NCBI GenBank assembly: GCA_021299375.1
Contig: JAJTGR010000011.1
Location: forward strand, 134,617 to 198,616
Direction: 5' to 3'
Source of the DNA: Gemmatimonadota bacterium
GTDB taxonomy: Bacteria; Gemmatimonadota; Gemmatimonadetes; Gemmatimonadales; Gemmatimonadaceae
Length of the DNA: 64,000 bases
Shown one piece after another: positions 56,446 through 64,000 of the stretch. The notes under the pieces are model-generated. The model was not told the DNA's origin, made no database searches, and saw nothing but the letters and a program-made list of their open reading frames with translations. A program made the translations under genes and the position numbers. How positions within the stretch are numbered: the first letter of the stretch is position 1; every line of letters begins with the position of its first letter.

Positions 56446-57401
56446 TACCCGCGCGCCCGATCCACCGTCCAGCGTGGCCACTCCCCGCGCTCGAGTGACT
56501 CCACGCACTCGAGAAACCCGGATGCGGCCCCGTCGATGGTGGTGAGGCCGGAGATGTGCGGCGAGATCATCACGCGCCGGTCGCTCCAGAGCGGCGAGGC
56601 CGTGGGCAGTGGCTCGGTGACGAACACGTCGAGTGCAGCCGCCCGCAGCCACCCCGCATCGAGGGCCTCGGGAATGGCCGCTTCGTCTACCACCGTACCG
56701 CGTCCGGCGTTCAGCAGCACCGCCCCACGGCAGCGGGCGAGTACGTCGCGCGAGACGAGGCCGCGCGTGGCGGGCGTGTCGGGCAGTGAGAGCACGAGCC
56801 AGTCGGCGTTGCCCGCAAGATCGGGCAGGGCGTCGATGCGATGCACGGTGCTGAAGGCTGGATGCGTGGATTCGCCGCTACGCGACACGCCGGTGACGTG
56901 GACCCCGAGCGCCGAAAGCGACGTCGCGATGGCGCGACCGATGTCGCCGGTGCCCAGCAGCAGCGCCCGTGTTCCCGCCACTCGCGCGATATCACGCGGT
57001 GCCCAGCGGCGGTCGCGCTGCGCCTCCGCCAGCGACGCCAGCTGCTGCTGAACGGCAAAGATACGTGCCACGGCCCACTCGGCGATCATCGGGCCGAACG
57101 ACTCCGACGAGCGGGTGAGCAGAATCGATTCGTCGAGTCCCGGACCGAGCCAGCCATCGACACCTGCACCCGTACTGTGCACCCATTGCACATTGCCCAT
57201 GGAGGCAATGGTGGGGGGGCGCTTGAAGCCGATGTACGTGTCCGCCCACGCGAGGTCGTCGGCGGTAAGGTCAGTGAACGGCGCGCCCCGGATCTCGAGA
57301 GAGGGCCGCCGGCGTCGGATGGCCGCGGCGATGCCCGCGTGAGCGTTCGCGCCGATCACGATGCGGCGCGGGGAGAACGGGAGCGACAGGGACAGCGGCA
57401 T
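56442..57401 (-). CDS. D-isomer-specific 2-hydroxyacid dehydrogenase
   Basis: 319 residues. The catalytic outer domain (N-terminus) and NAD-binding domain are seen: GTRALLLGTGDIGRAIATSL (Rossmann loop near 142-161), LPDTPATRGLVSRDVL, NAGRGTVVDEAAIPEAL and ALDVFVTEPLP. The C-terminal SPHISGL has the catalytic His. It reduces 2-oxo acids or oxidises D-2-hydroxyacids with NAD(P); the substrate is unknown. It is the last gene of the minus-strand operon and starts 9 nt after the ABC permease. Confidence 0.88.
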   Translation of the reverse strand: MPLSLSLPFSPRRIVIGANAHAGIAAAIRRRRPSLEIRGAPFTDLTADDLAWADTYIGFKRPPTIASMGNVQWVHSTGAGVDGWLGPGLDESILLTRSSESFGPMIAEWAVARIFAVQQQLASLAEAQRDRRWAPRDIARVAGTRALLLGTGDIGRAIATSLSALGVHVTGVSRSGESTHPAFSTVHRIDALPDLAGNADWLVLSLPDTPATRGLVSRDVLARCRGAVLLNAGRGTVVDEAAIPEALDAGWLRAAALDVFVTEPLPTASPLWSDRRVMISPHISGLTTIDGAASGFLECVESLERGEWPRWTVDRARGY

Positions 57402-57410
57402 GGGAGTCGG

Positions 57411-58244
57411 TCAGGAAGTCGAGGGGGATGCCGGACGGCCCAGTGCATCGCCGACGACATTGCAGGTCAGCACGGTGGCGAAGATGAACAGGCCGGGAAA
57501 AATGGCGAGCCACGGTTCCGAGCTCATGGTGGTCTGCGCCTGATAGAGCATGTTACCCCAACTGGCCGTGGGAGGCTGCACGCCCAAGCCGAAGAAGCTC
57601 ATGGTGCTCTCGAGTAGGATGCCACGCCCGATCGCGAGCGTGGTGGCGACGGACGCGGTGGGCACCACGGCGGGCAACAGATGGCGCAGCAGCACGCGCA
57701 CCGGTGGCGCACCGATGGCGCGAGCCGCCTGCACGTAGTCGCGGGTGCGCAACGACTGCACGTCGGCACGCACCACGCGTGCAGTTTCCATCCACCCCGT
57801 GCAGCCCACGAGGACGATGAGCAGCGGGACGCCCGGTTGCACGACGGCGGCGGCAAGCATCAGGAGCGGAAGGCGCGGGACCGCCAGCATCGCGTCGGTG
57901 AGCCGCATCAGCAGATCGTCGATCCACCGGCCGACGTAGCCGGCGGTGCTGCCGATCACCACGCCAATGCCCGCACTGGCGAGCGCCGACAACAGGCCAA
58001 TGGCCAGCGACACGCGCGCGCCAAACAGCACACGCGTGAGGACGTCCCGTCCGAGTTCATCGGTGCCGAACCAATGTGCGACCGACGGCGCCGCACGGCG
58101 ATTGGCCAGGTCGAGGGCGTCCGCGGCATAGGGCGCGATCACCGGCGCCACGACGGCCCCGACAAGGAGCATGAGCAGAAACGCTGCCGCCCCGCGTGAC
58201 GACGGCAGCGCTGCTGGCCGAGGCAGGGCGACCGGACGCGCCAT
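57411..58244 (-). CDS. Peptide/opine-type ABC transporter permease, DppC-like
   Basis: 277 residues. One N-terminal hydrophobic span is followed by a periplasmic loop with HWFGTDELGRDVLTRVLFGARVSL, the DppC/OppC hallmark. The core permease has EAA-type loop RDYVQAARAIGAPPVRVLLRHLLPAVVP and FFGLGVQPPTASWG, also typical. It pairs with the DppB-like permease encoded upstream. ATG 58244 gives the normal start and overlaps the DppB stop (ATGA). ATPase subunits are absent nearby. Confidence 0.9.
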   Translation of the reverse strand: MARPVALPRPAALPSSRGAAAFLLMLLVGAVVAPVIAPYAADALDLANRRAAPSVAHWFGTDELGRDVLTRVLFGARVSLAIGLLSALASAGIGVVIGSTAGYVGRWIDDLLMRLTDAMLAVPRLPLLMLAAAVVQPGVPLLIVLVGCTGWMETARVVRADVQSLRTRDYVQAARAIGAPPVRVLLRHLLPAVVPTASVATTLAIGRGILLESTMSFFGLGVQPPTASWGNMLYQAQTTMSSEPWLAIFPGLFIFATVLTCNVVGDALGRPASPSTS

Positions 58245-59191
58245 CACGGGGTGGCGCGGCTGCGGGGGTCGAGGGCCTGCACCGCAAGGTCGGCGACGAG
58301 GTTGAGCACCATGACGGCCACGGCCCCGCACATGAGAAACGCCATGAGTACCGGGTAGTCCCGCTTGACCAGTGCCTCAGTGAACAGGCTGCCCACCCCC
58401 GGCCACGCGAATACACTCTCAGTCACGACCGCCCCCGAGGCCAGCATGGCGGCGTCGAGCAGCACCACCGTCACGAATGGCGCGAGGGCGTTGGGCAGCG
58501 CATGCCGTAGCACGAGGCGCAGCTCACTCAGCCCGCGCACCTGCGCGGCACGCAGGAAGGGCAAGGCCATGGTCTCGCGGACCGCACGCCGCAGGTAGCG
58601 CGACCACGCGGCGCCCTGCACGACCGCGAGCACCGCAGCCGGCAGGATCACGTGGGCCAGACGATCACCCAGATCAGTGGCGCCGAAGGACTGCCGCCCC
58701 GACGACGGCAGCCACCCGAGACGGATCGCGAATACCAGTTGCAGCACGAGCCCGAGCCAGAAGACCGGGAGTGAGATGCCGGCCGTCACCGCCGGCGCAC
58801 TCGCCGCGTCGAAGCGGCGCCGCACCGCGGCCAGCACACCGACGGGCAGCGCCAGCAGCAGGGAAAGCAGGGTGGACAGGCCCACCAACTCGAGAGTGGC
58901 CGGCACGCGCTCCAGTAGCCGGTCGATGACGGGACGGCCATCGGCATAGCTGAAGCCCCAGTCGCCGCGCATGAATGCGCCAAGCCAGGTCACGTACTGC
59001 ACGCCCAGCGGCCGGTCGAGTCCCATGGCACGCTTGAGGCGCTCGATGTCCTCAGGGCGAACGTGGGGATTTTCGAGGTAGGCGGCCAGCGGCCCGCCCG
59101 GCACGGCGTGCAGCAGGCCGAACACCACGACGGAGATGAGTAGCAGCAGCGGTACACTCTGCGCGAGCCGCCGTAGGATCAGCTGACGCAT
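58244..59191 (-). CDS. Peptide/opine-type ABC transporter permease, DppB-like
   Basis: 315 residues. The N-terminal membrane helix (RRLAQSVPLLLLISVVVFGLLHAVPGGP) and the following YLENPHVRPEDIERLKRAMGLDRPLGVQY region are DppB/OppB hallmarks. The permease core has FLRAAQVRGLSELRLVLRHALPNALAPFV as the EAA loop. ATG 59191 is chosen over the GTG/ATG at 59227 because it starts at the usual MRQLILRRL. It forms the membrane dimer with DppC. Confidence 0.9.
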   Translation of the reverse strand: MRQLILRRLAQSVPLLLLISVVVFGLLHAVPGGPLAAYLENPHVRPEDIERLKRAMGLDRPLGVQYVTWLGAFMRGDWGFSYADGRPVIDRLLERVPATLELVGLSTLLSLLLALPVGVLAAVRRRFDAASAPAVTAGISLPVFWLGLVLQLVFAIRLGWLPSSGRQSFGATDLGDRLAHVILPAAVLAVVQGAAWSRYLRRAVRETMALPFLRAAQVRGLSELRLVLRHALPNALAPFVTVVLLDAAMLASGAVVTESVFAWPGVGSLFTEALVKRDYPVLMAFLMCGAVAVMVLNLVADLAVQALDPRSRATP

Positions 59192-59240
59192 GCTGCTCCA
59201 CGACGCCCTGGGAACATCGGCGTGCATGGCGGCGCGCCCG

Positions 59241-60866
59241 TCACGGCGGCGCGATCTCCCACTGGTGCACGTTCCAGAACGGCCCGGCGTTGGTCGGATT
59301 CCCGGTGAAACCCTTCAGTGCCGCCGGCACGGCATCTACCTTGGCCGTGTTGTACAGCACGATCTCCGGGGCCAGGGCGGCAATACGGCGCTGAGCCTCC
59401 CGCAGCAGCGCGTGCCGCTCCGGGACGCTGGCGGTGCGATCGGACTGGTACAGCAGCGACGTCAGCGCCGTGTCGTCCAGGTAGTTGATGTTGCGCCCCG
59501 CTGGCGGCATGCGGTCGCGGGCGAAGAACAGCGTGAGTTCGGGGTCGGCGCCCATCTGCCACCAGTGCAGCATGGCGTCGAAGTCACCCTGGAACCACAC
59601 ACTGCTGATGGAGGTGCCATCGAGCAACCGCAACTGCAGGTCCACGCCGATGGGGCGGAAGGCCTGCTGGAGCGACTGTGCCACGTTCTCGCGGATCGCG
59701 AAGCCGCCCTGCGTGATGAGCGTGAAGGCGAGACGGGTCCCGCCCTTCGTGCGGATGCCGTCGGGGCCACGGGCCCAGCCGGCCTCGTCGAGCAGGTGGT
59801 TGGCCGCGCTCGTGTCGAAGGCATAGCGGGTCACGTTCGGCTCGTACGCGGGCGAGAGCGGCTGGATGGGGCCGTGCACGACCTCCACCTGGCCGTCGAG
59901 CAGGGTCTTCACGAGCAGGTCGCGGTCGATGGCGTGGGCCAGCGCCTGCCGCACCCGCATATCGGCGAACGGCGGGAAATGCCGTTGGTTGAGCGTCACA
60001 TGCTCGTAGCCGTTGCCCACCACGCGGTTAAGGCGCAGCCCGGGCAGCGGCGTCAGCTCGCGCACCTTGTCCCACGGGACCAGCGCCACCATGTGCACCT
60101 CACCCGACTTGAGCAGGTTGATGCGGGTGGTGGTGTTCGTGAGAAACCGGAACAGGATCTGCCGGATCTTCGGCTGCTCGCTGCCGCGCCAGTACTCGGG
60201 CACACGCTCGAGCAGGATGTATTCGCCGGTCTTCCACGTCTTCACCCGGTACGGTCCGGTGCCCAGGGGCGCGCGGTTGTAATCGTGTGCCGTGTTGAGA
60301 TCGCGCCCCGCCAGCAGGTGCTTCGGCAGGGTGCCGCGCACGAACTGCAGCTGGTACGGCGCGTACACCTCCTTGTAGTGCACCACCGCCGTGAGCGAAT
60401 CCGGGGTATCCACGGCGCGGATGCGGTCGAACCCGTCCACACTTTCCGGCTTCCAGTCGCCCTTGTTGATCGCGTCAACCGTGAATTTGACGTCGGCCGA
60501 TGTATGGGGCACGCCATCGTGCCAGCGCACGCCGGGACGCAGCTTCCACGTGACGTCCATGCCGCCGTCGGGGCGCAGGACCACGCCCCCGTTGTCGACC
60601 GTCGGGATCTCGGCCGCCAGCACCGGGATGATGCGCATCTGCTCGTCGTTGGTCACGAGGCCTTCCACCACGCACGACTCGATGTCCTCGAGGATGTGCG
60701 TCGCGTAGCGATTCATGGTGTCCGGTTCGCGATCGTACCCCACGATCAGCAGGTCATTGCTGGCGCCGCCACTGCGGCGCGCCTCGCCGGTGCCGCCGCA
60801 GGCCGTGGCCAGCAACAGCAGGGGGGCGCTCAGCGCGCGCATGCGGGCGAGCCCCGTCGCGCTCAC
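59241..60866 (-). CDS. ABC transporter substrate-binding lipoprotein, peptide (SBP_bac_5) family
   Basis: 541 residues. A lipobox LLATAC follows a hydrophobic run. The mature chain begins DLLIVGYDREPDTMNRYATH and shows SBP_bac_5 features: WKLRPGVRWHDGVPHTSADVKFTVDAI, APLGTGPYRVKTWKTGEYI and MRVRQALAHAIDRDLLV. This family binds oligopeptides, nickel, heme, or other solutes; peptide or amino-acid derivatives are most likely here from context. It is followed by its two permeases. It overlaps the DUF885 gene by 4 nt. Confidence 0.9.
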   Translation of the reverse strand: MSATGLARMRALSAPLLLLATACGGTGEARRSGGASNDLLIVGYDREPDTMNRYATHILEDIESCVVEGLVTNDEQMRIIPVLAAEIPTVDNGGVVLRPDGGMDVTWKLRPGVRWHDGVPHTSADVKFTVDAINKGDWKPESVDGFDRIRAVDTPDSLTAVVHYKEVYAPYQLQFVRGTLPKHLLAGRDLNTAHDYNRAPLGTGPYRVKTWKTGEYILLERVPEYWRGSEQPKIRQILFRFLTNTTTRINLLKSGEVHMVALVPWDKVRELTPLPGLRLNRVVGNGYEHVTLNQRHFPPFADMRVRQALAHAIDRDLLVKTLLDGQVEVVHGPIQPLSPAYEPNVTRYAFDTSAANHLLDEAGWARGPDGIRTKGGTRLAFTLITQGGFAIRENVAQSLQQAFRPIGVDLQLRLLDGTSISSVWFQGDFDAMLHWWQMGADPELTLFFARDRMPPAGRNINYLDDTALTSLLYQSDRTASVPERHALLREAQRRIAALAPEIVLYNTAKVDAVPAALKGFTGNPTNAGPFWNVHQWEIAPP

Positions 60867-62545
60867 AACGCCTCTGCCAGGAGCAGCTTGGCTGCCAGCG
60901 GCACCGGAATCGAGCCGCGGCGGAGCAGGGCATCGTGAAATCCGCGTAGCGAGAATCCGGCCCGCGCACGCGCCATCAGCTGCTCACGAAGGGCGAGAAT
61001 GCCTTGCGTGCCCAGCCAGTACATCACCGCGGTGCCCGGAAACATCGAGTTCTTCACCGCTTCGGCGGTCGCCGCCGCCATCGGCATGCCCACCTCACCC
61101 ACGTAGAAGTCCACCGCGTCGTCGAATGTCATGGCACCGGTGTGCAGCTGAATGTCCACGATGGCCCGGGCCAGCATCCGTACACGGCTCTGCTGCTCCG
61201 ACGCCCGCTCGAGGAAGGTGAGGAAACCCAGCTCGTCCGCCAGTTCGGTGGCATAGCAGGCCCACCCCTCGGCCATGCTACCGCCGAGAAACATGCCGAT
61301 TCGGCTGGCGCCGTCCACCGCCGCCACCGTGCCGATGCGCGAGGTGGATCGGTTGACGGCATGCCAGTTCTGCACGTGATGTCCGAGCGCGCCGTGATGC
61401 ACCACGTGATTGAGTGTGATGGCGCTGTGGTTCCATTGCCGCAGCCGGCGCGTCTGCTCGGCTGCCGGAAGCGTGTCGTCCACCGGCGTCACGAGGTAGT
61501 CATGCACGATTGGCGGCTCGTAGGGGGCCGGCGAGCGATAGAACAGGAAGTACAGCTGTGGCGCCACCTCGCGCGCCCACACGGGAATGGGCACATAGCG
61601 CAGCGGCCAGTCGCCCCACTCCACCAGGTCGTGCTCGTCGGCGAAGGCGCGGCAGGCCTGCCACCGGTTGGTACACGCCGCGAGGTAGCCGTCCACCGTG
61701 GGGTGGTCTTCGGCAAGCTGTTCGGCGAGCACGTCGGTGCTGCCCGCCTCGTCGGCGGCCAGCGCCTCGAAGCGCGCCTGCGCCTCCGGCAGTTCGTCCA
61801 AGGCTCGGCGGAGCAGCGTCTCCGCGTCGTCTTCGCAGAAGTGGCCGCGGCGCAGCAGAATGTCGTACGCCTCGGTGCCGATGGACAGAGGCGCATCGTC
61901 CTGTCGCGGTACCTGCGCGAGCCAGTCGTCAGCCAGGTCGAAGGCCGTGGCGGCCGTTTCCGCCGCCTCCAGCACCCACAACGTCGAGGCCTCATCCACC
62001 CGGTACGCGTCGAGCCAGAGCGGCAGCCCCTGGCGCAGCAACGTCGCACCGGCGCGCGCCTCGCGCACAGCCCGCTCGACCCACGCGGGTGGTATGGGCT
62101 CCGACAACGTCTCCTGCATGTCGCCAAGAAAGCGCGGCACCTCGTGCAGGCGCATGGCGATCGACGCCACGCCGTCCTCGATCGGGGTCGGCGGCCGCAG
62201 CATCAGGGACGCGATGCCGAAGATCGCCTCGCCGGTCCACAAGGCCGGATTCTTGTCGTGAAAGAAGCGACTTTCAAACTCGAGCTGCCGCACATCCATG
62301 TTGGCGCGGGCCAACGCGGCATCCAGCGCCTCGCCATCGCGCGCCAGCAAGGCCATGTCGTCCGTGGCAGGGAAGGCATCGTCGAGCGCGATGGTGAGCG
62401 CCTCGAACTCGTCTATCTCGTCTTCGCGGGCTTCGCGCGTCCAGTCGGGCAACTCGTGATCGTGCAGCCGCATGCCGGTGAACGTGGCGTTCACGGGATG
62501 GCGGAAGAAGTACTGCTCGAGGAACTGGTCGATGGGCGAGCGCAT
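60863..62545 (-). CDS. DUF885 family protein with altered metal motif
   Basis: 560 residues, mostly helical. The C-terminal half matches DUF885 hydrolase-like proteins: EGWACYATELADELG, then a YWLGTQGILALREQL helix and FSLRGFHDALLRRGSIPVPLA. The family motif normally reads HExxPGHH; here residues 383-390 are HHGALGHH, so the Glu is His384. That could abolish or change metalloprotease activity. ATG 62545 is preferred because upstream sequence belongs to the overlapping oxidoreductase gene (ATGA overlap). Co-transcription with a peptide ABC transporter suggests peptide metabolism. Confidence 0.8.
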   Translation of the reverse strand: MRSPIDQFLEQYFFRHPVNATFTGMRLHDHELPDWTREAREDEIDEFEALTIALDDAFPATDDMALLARDGEALDAALARANMDVRQLEFESRFFHDKNPALWTGEAIFGIASLMLRPPTPIEDGVASIAMRLHEVPRFLGDMQETLSEPIPPAWVERAVREARAGATLLRQGLPLWLDAYRVDEASTLWVLEAAETAATAFDLADDWLAQVPRQDDAPLSIGTEAYDILLRRGHFCEDDAETLLRRALDELPEAQARFEALAADEAGSTDVLAEQLAEDHPTVDGYLAACTNRWQACRAFADEHDLVEWGDWPLRYVPIPVWAREVAPQLYFLFYRSPAPYEPPIVHDYLVTPVDDTLPAAEQTRRLRQWNHSAITLNHVVHHGALGHHVQNWHAVNRSTSRIGTVAAVDGASRIGMFLGGSMAEGWACYATELADELGFLTFLERASEQQSRVRMLARAIVDIQLHTGAMTFDDAVDFYVGEVGMPMAAATAEAVKNSMFPGTAVMYWLGTQGILALREQLMARARAGFSLRGFHDALLRRGSIPVPLAAKLLLAEAL

Positions 62546-63681
62546 CAGGCGACGTCCGCTTCGAGGGGAATCGTCACCCATCGCCGCTGGCGGAAGGAGC
62601 GCTCGACCGCGTTGATCAGCTCCTGCACGTGGGCGCCATCGTCGAAATTGCCTTCGTTGCCCGCCACGTCGCCGCGAATCTCGGAGATGAACGACGCCGT
62701 GAGATTGGCATAGAACAGCGAGCGCCACGATTCGCGTGGGCTGCCACCCGTTGGGTAGAAGCGGTGAGGGATCTCGAGCGCCGTGAACTCCAACGAGTCC
62801 GCCGTGGCGGCCTTGAGCGTCTCGGCGATGCCGTGCTCCTCGACCATGCGGCAGATCAGCGCCCCCCTGCTGCCGTAGACGCGCGCTTCGATCCCGGGAT
62901 AGTTGCCCACCGTGACGAAGCTGGTCTGGATGGAACCGATGGCCCCGTTGGCGAACTCGCCGATGAAGATGTCGCCGTCGTCGATGTTCATGCGCATCAT
63001 GGTCCCGGTGGCGCGCACCATGCGCTCGGGGATGAAGTTCTTCATGGTGCCCACCACCTGTGCAAACCGGCTGCCCATGCAGAGGTGGCCGATATCCATG
63101 ATCGGCGCGCCATAGCCTTCGAGCGACGACACCTGGATGACCGATTGGTCGGCTTCGTGGTCCACCTGCCGCAGCGGGGTCTGCGGGTCGAGCCACTGCG
63201 AATTCTGCTCGTAGCCGTTGAAGATGAACGGCTCCCCGATGAACCCGTCGTCGATGAGCGCCTTCATGTAGCGCATGGCCGGGCTGTAGCGGAACGTGAA
63301 GCCAAGCTTGGTCTTGAGTCCCCTGCTGGCGGCGAATGCGGCGGCGCGGCGGGTGTCCTGATAGTCGTAGGCCACCGGCTTCTCGCAGAGCACGTGCCGC
63401 CCCGCGTCGAGCGCGGCCCAACTGAGCGCGAAATGGGTGGCGCTGGGCGTGCAGACATCGACGAGGTCGAGATCGTGCCGGGCGATGAGCTCCTCGTGCG
63501 CGGCGTACACGTGCGGGATGCCGAACTGCTGCGCCAACGCCTGCGCGCGCTCCGGCACGGGATCGGCGATGGCGACCACCTTGCAGCGCGGATCGCGTGC
63601 GAAGCCGGGCAGATGGGCGAACTGCGCCCAGGCGCCGGCGCCCAGCACGCCCACCTGCACGACGGAATCGGAGAGACTCAC
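62545..63681 (-). CDS. Gfo/Idh/MocA-family oxidoreductase
   Basis: 378 residues. The NAD(P)-binding N-terminus VQVGVLGAGAWAQFAHLPGFARDPRCKVVAIADP, the EKPVAYDYQDTRRAA motif with the family Lys, and the C-terminal beta-sheet domain with YGSRGALICRMVEEHG are clear. It oxidises or reduces a sugar, cyclitol or related hydroxyl compound; the substrate is unknown. GTG 63681 starts 10 residues before the Rossmann strand; the open frame further upstream is Arg/Pro-rich and unlike the family. It is the first gene of the minus-strand operon. Confidence 0.88.
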   Translation of the reverse strand: MSLSDSVVQVGVLGAGAWAQFAHLPGFARDPRCKVVAIADPVPERAQALAQQFGIPHVYAAHEELIARHDLDLVDVCTPSATHFALSWAALDAGRHVLCEKPVAYDYQDTRRAAAFAASRGLKTKLGFTFRYSPAMRYMKALIDDGFIGEPFIFNGYEQNSQWLDPQTPLRQVDHEADQSVIQVSSLEGYGAPIMDIGHLCMGSRFAQVVGTMKNFIPERMVRATGTMMRMNIDDGDIFIGEFANGAIGSIQTSFVTVGNYPGIEARVYGSRGALICRMVEEHGIAETLKAATADSLEFTALEIPHRFYPTGGSPRESWRSLFYANLTASFISEIRGDVAGNEGNFDDGAHVQELINAVERSFRQRRWVTIPLEADVA

Positions 63682-63812
63682 GGAAAGGCTCGGGAGGGGT
63701 CGCCGGCGGCGGGGCCGCTGGTCGACGACGGAGGGGCACGGGCGAGATAACGTGCGTGGCCGTGCGCCCTTCGGCAAATCACCGCCCGTATACTGACGGT
63801 CGCCGTCGGGAC

Positions 63813-63841
63813 TTGATCCGAGCCCATCCGGCGTTTAGCTA
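63813..63841 (+). promoter_or_regulatory. Candidate promoter for tRNA-Ser
   Basis: TTGATC (63813-63818), a 17-nt spacer, then TAGCTA (63836-63841), followed by an AT-rich TTAG. The tRNA starts about 63 nt downstream. The rest of the 222-nt gap holds no gene. Confidence 0.4.
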
Positions 63842-63903
63842 TTAGCGCTCCCGGAGCGTTCGCGCGGCGCTTGCAGCATTGGCGCAGCCTGAAGGTTCCC
63901 CGA

Positions 63904-63990
63904 GGACAGGTGGCCGAGTGGTTGAAGGCACCGGTCTCGAAAACCGGCATACCGGCAACGGTATCGTGAGTTCGAATCTCACCCTGTCCG
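63904..63990 (+). tRNA. tRNA-Ser (anticodon CGA)
   Basis: An 87-nt class II tRNA. The acceptor stem is GGACAGG paired with CCTGTCC, the anticodon stem CCGGT/ACCGG has loop CTCGAAA with anticodon CGA at 63938-63940, and the long variable arm (ATACCG/CGGTAT) is typical of serine tRNAs. The T-loop TTCGAAT is intact. CCA is not encoded. It reads the UCG codon. Confidence 0.97.
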
Positions 63991-64000
63991 CTGTCTGCAG

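Noticed and set aside
62629..63750. 373-codon plus-strand frame opposite the MocA-type gene
   Set aside because: Antisense shadow without motifs; the minus-strand gene has the Rossmann and EKP motifs.

Overview
The window is a very GC-rich bacterial chromosome segment with dense, mostly head-to-tail genes, many GTG starts and repeated 4-nt stop/start overlaps. SusC/SusD-like outer-membrane proteins, many signal-peptide or lipobox surface proteins, a stand-alone protein resembling type IX secretion tails, and primary-metabolism genes of broad bacterial type together suggest a Gemmatimonadota-like organism. That assignment is inference; there is no rRNA gene in the window to confirm it. I see no insertion sequence, prophage, CRISPR array or rRNA.

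Layout. 1-4.6 kb (+): end of phosphopentomutase, cytidine deaminase, a surface lipoprotein, an outer-membrane-type protein and miaB, closed by a strong terminator. 4.7-12.6 kb (+): comEC, fbp, a methylmalonyl-CoA-mutase-type catalytic subunit, tyrA and two small proteins. Several of the gaps here hold inverted or tandem repeats. 12.7-21.2 kb: a plug-only TonB-type protein (+) converges on a minus-strand block of SusD, SusC and an M1 aminopeptidase. 21.3-24.5 kb: a zinc-ribbon membrane protein (-) diverges from an unusual double-Rieske lipoprotein (+), followed by a cysteine-poor FmdB-like protein. 24.6-33.2 kb (+): argS, a PfkB kinase, purM, an exported protein, the riboflavin genes ribD-ribE-ribBA-ribH and nusB. 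33.3-41.4 kb (+): a GT4 glycosyltransferase, hpf, hprK, a complete mannose-type PTS (EIIA, EIIB, EIIC, EIID, HPr, EI) and metK. 41.5-49.5 kb (+): a DUF151 nuclease-like protein, a membrane-anchored protein, then a cobalamin riboswitch controlling btuF-btuC-btuD-btuB and a propeller-like lipoprotein. 49.5-56.4 kb (+): recO, the tail-domain protein with its own promoter and terminator, clpB, an N-formylglutamate-amidohydrolase-like lipoprotein, tadA and a TPR protein. 56.4-63.7 kb (-): an apparent six-gene operon of a Gfo/Idh/MocA oxidoreductase, a DUF885 protein, a peptide-type ABC binding protein with two permeases, and a hydroxyacid dehydrogenase. The window ends with tRNA-Ser(CGA).

Functional themes. 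The B12 operon looks like a full cobalamin import route across both membranes. Its last gene has the position and class of Bacteroidetes BtuG, the surface cobalamin-capturing lipoprotein. The mutase at 8.6 kb belongs to a B12-dependent family, so supply and demand lie in one region. HprK, HPr, EI and a full EII set are in one gene string with no sugar-catabolic enzyme, which suggests a regulatory PTS or one of unknown substrate. The most unusual points are the Rieske-BACON-BACON-Rieske protein, the BtuG-like candidate and the run of unrelated short-repeat structures between 8.4 and 13.8 kb.
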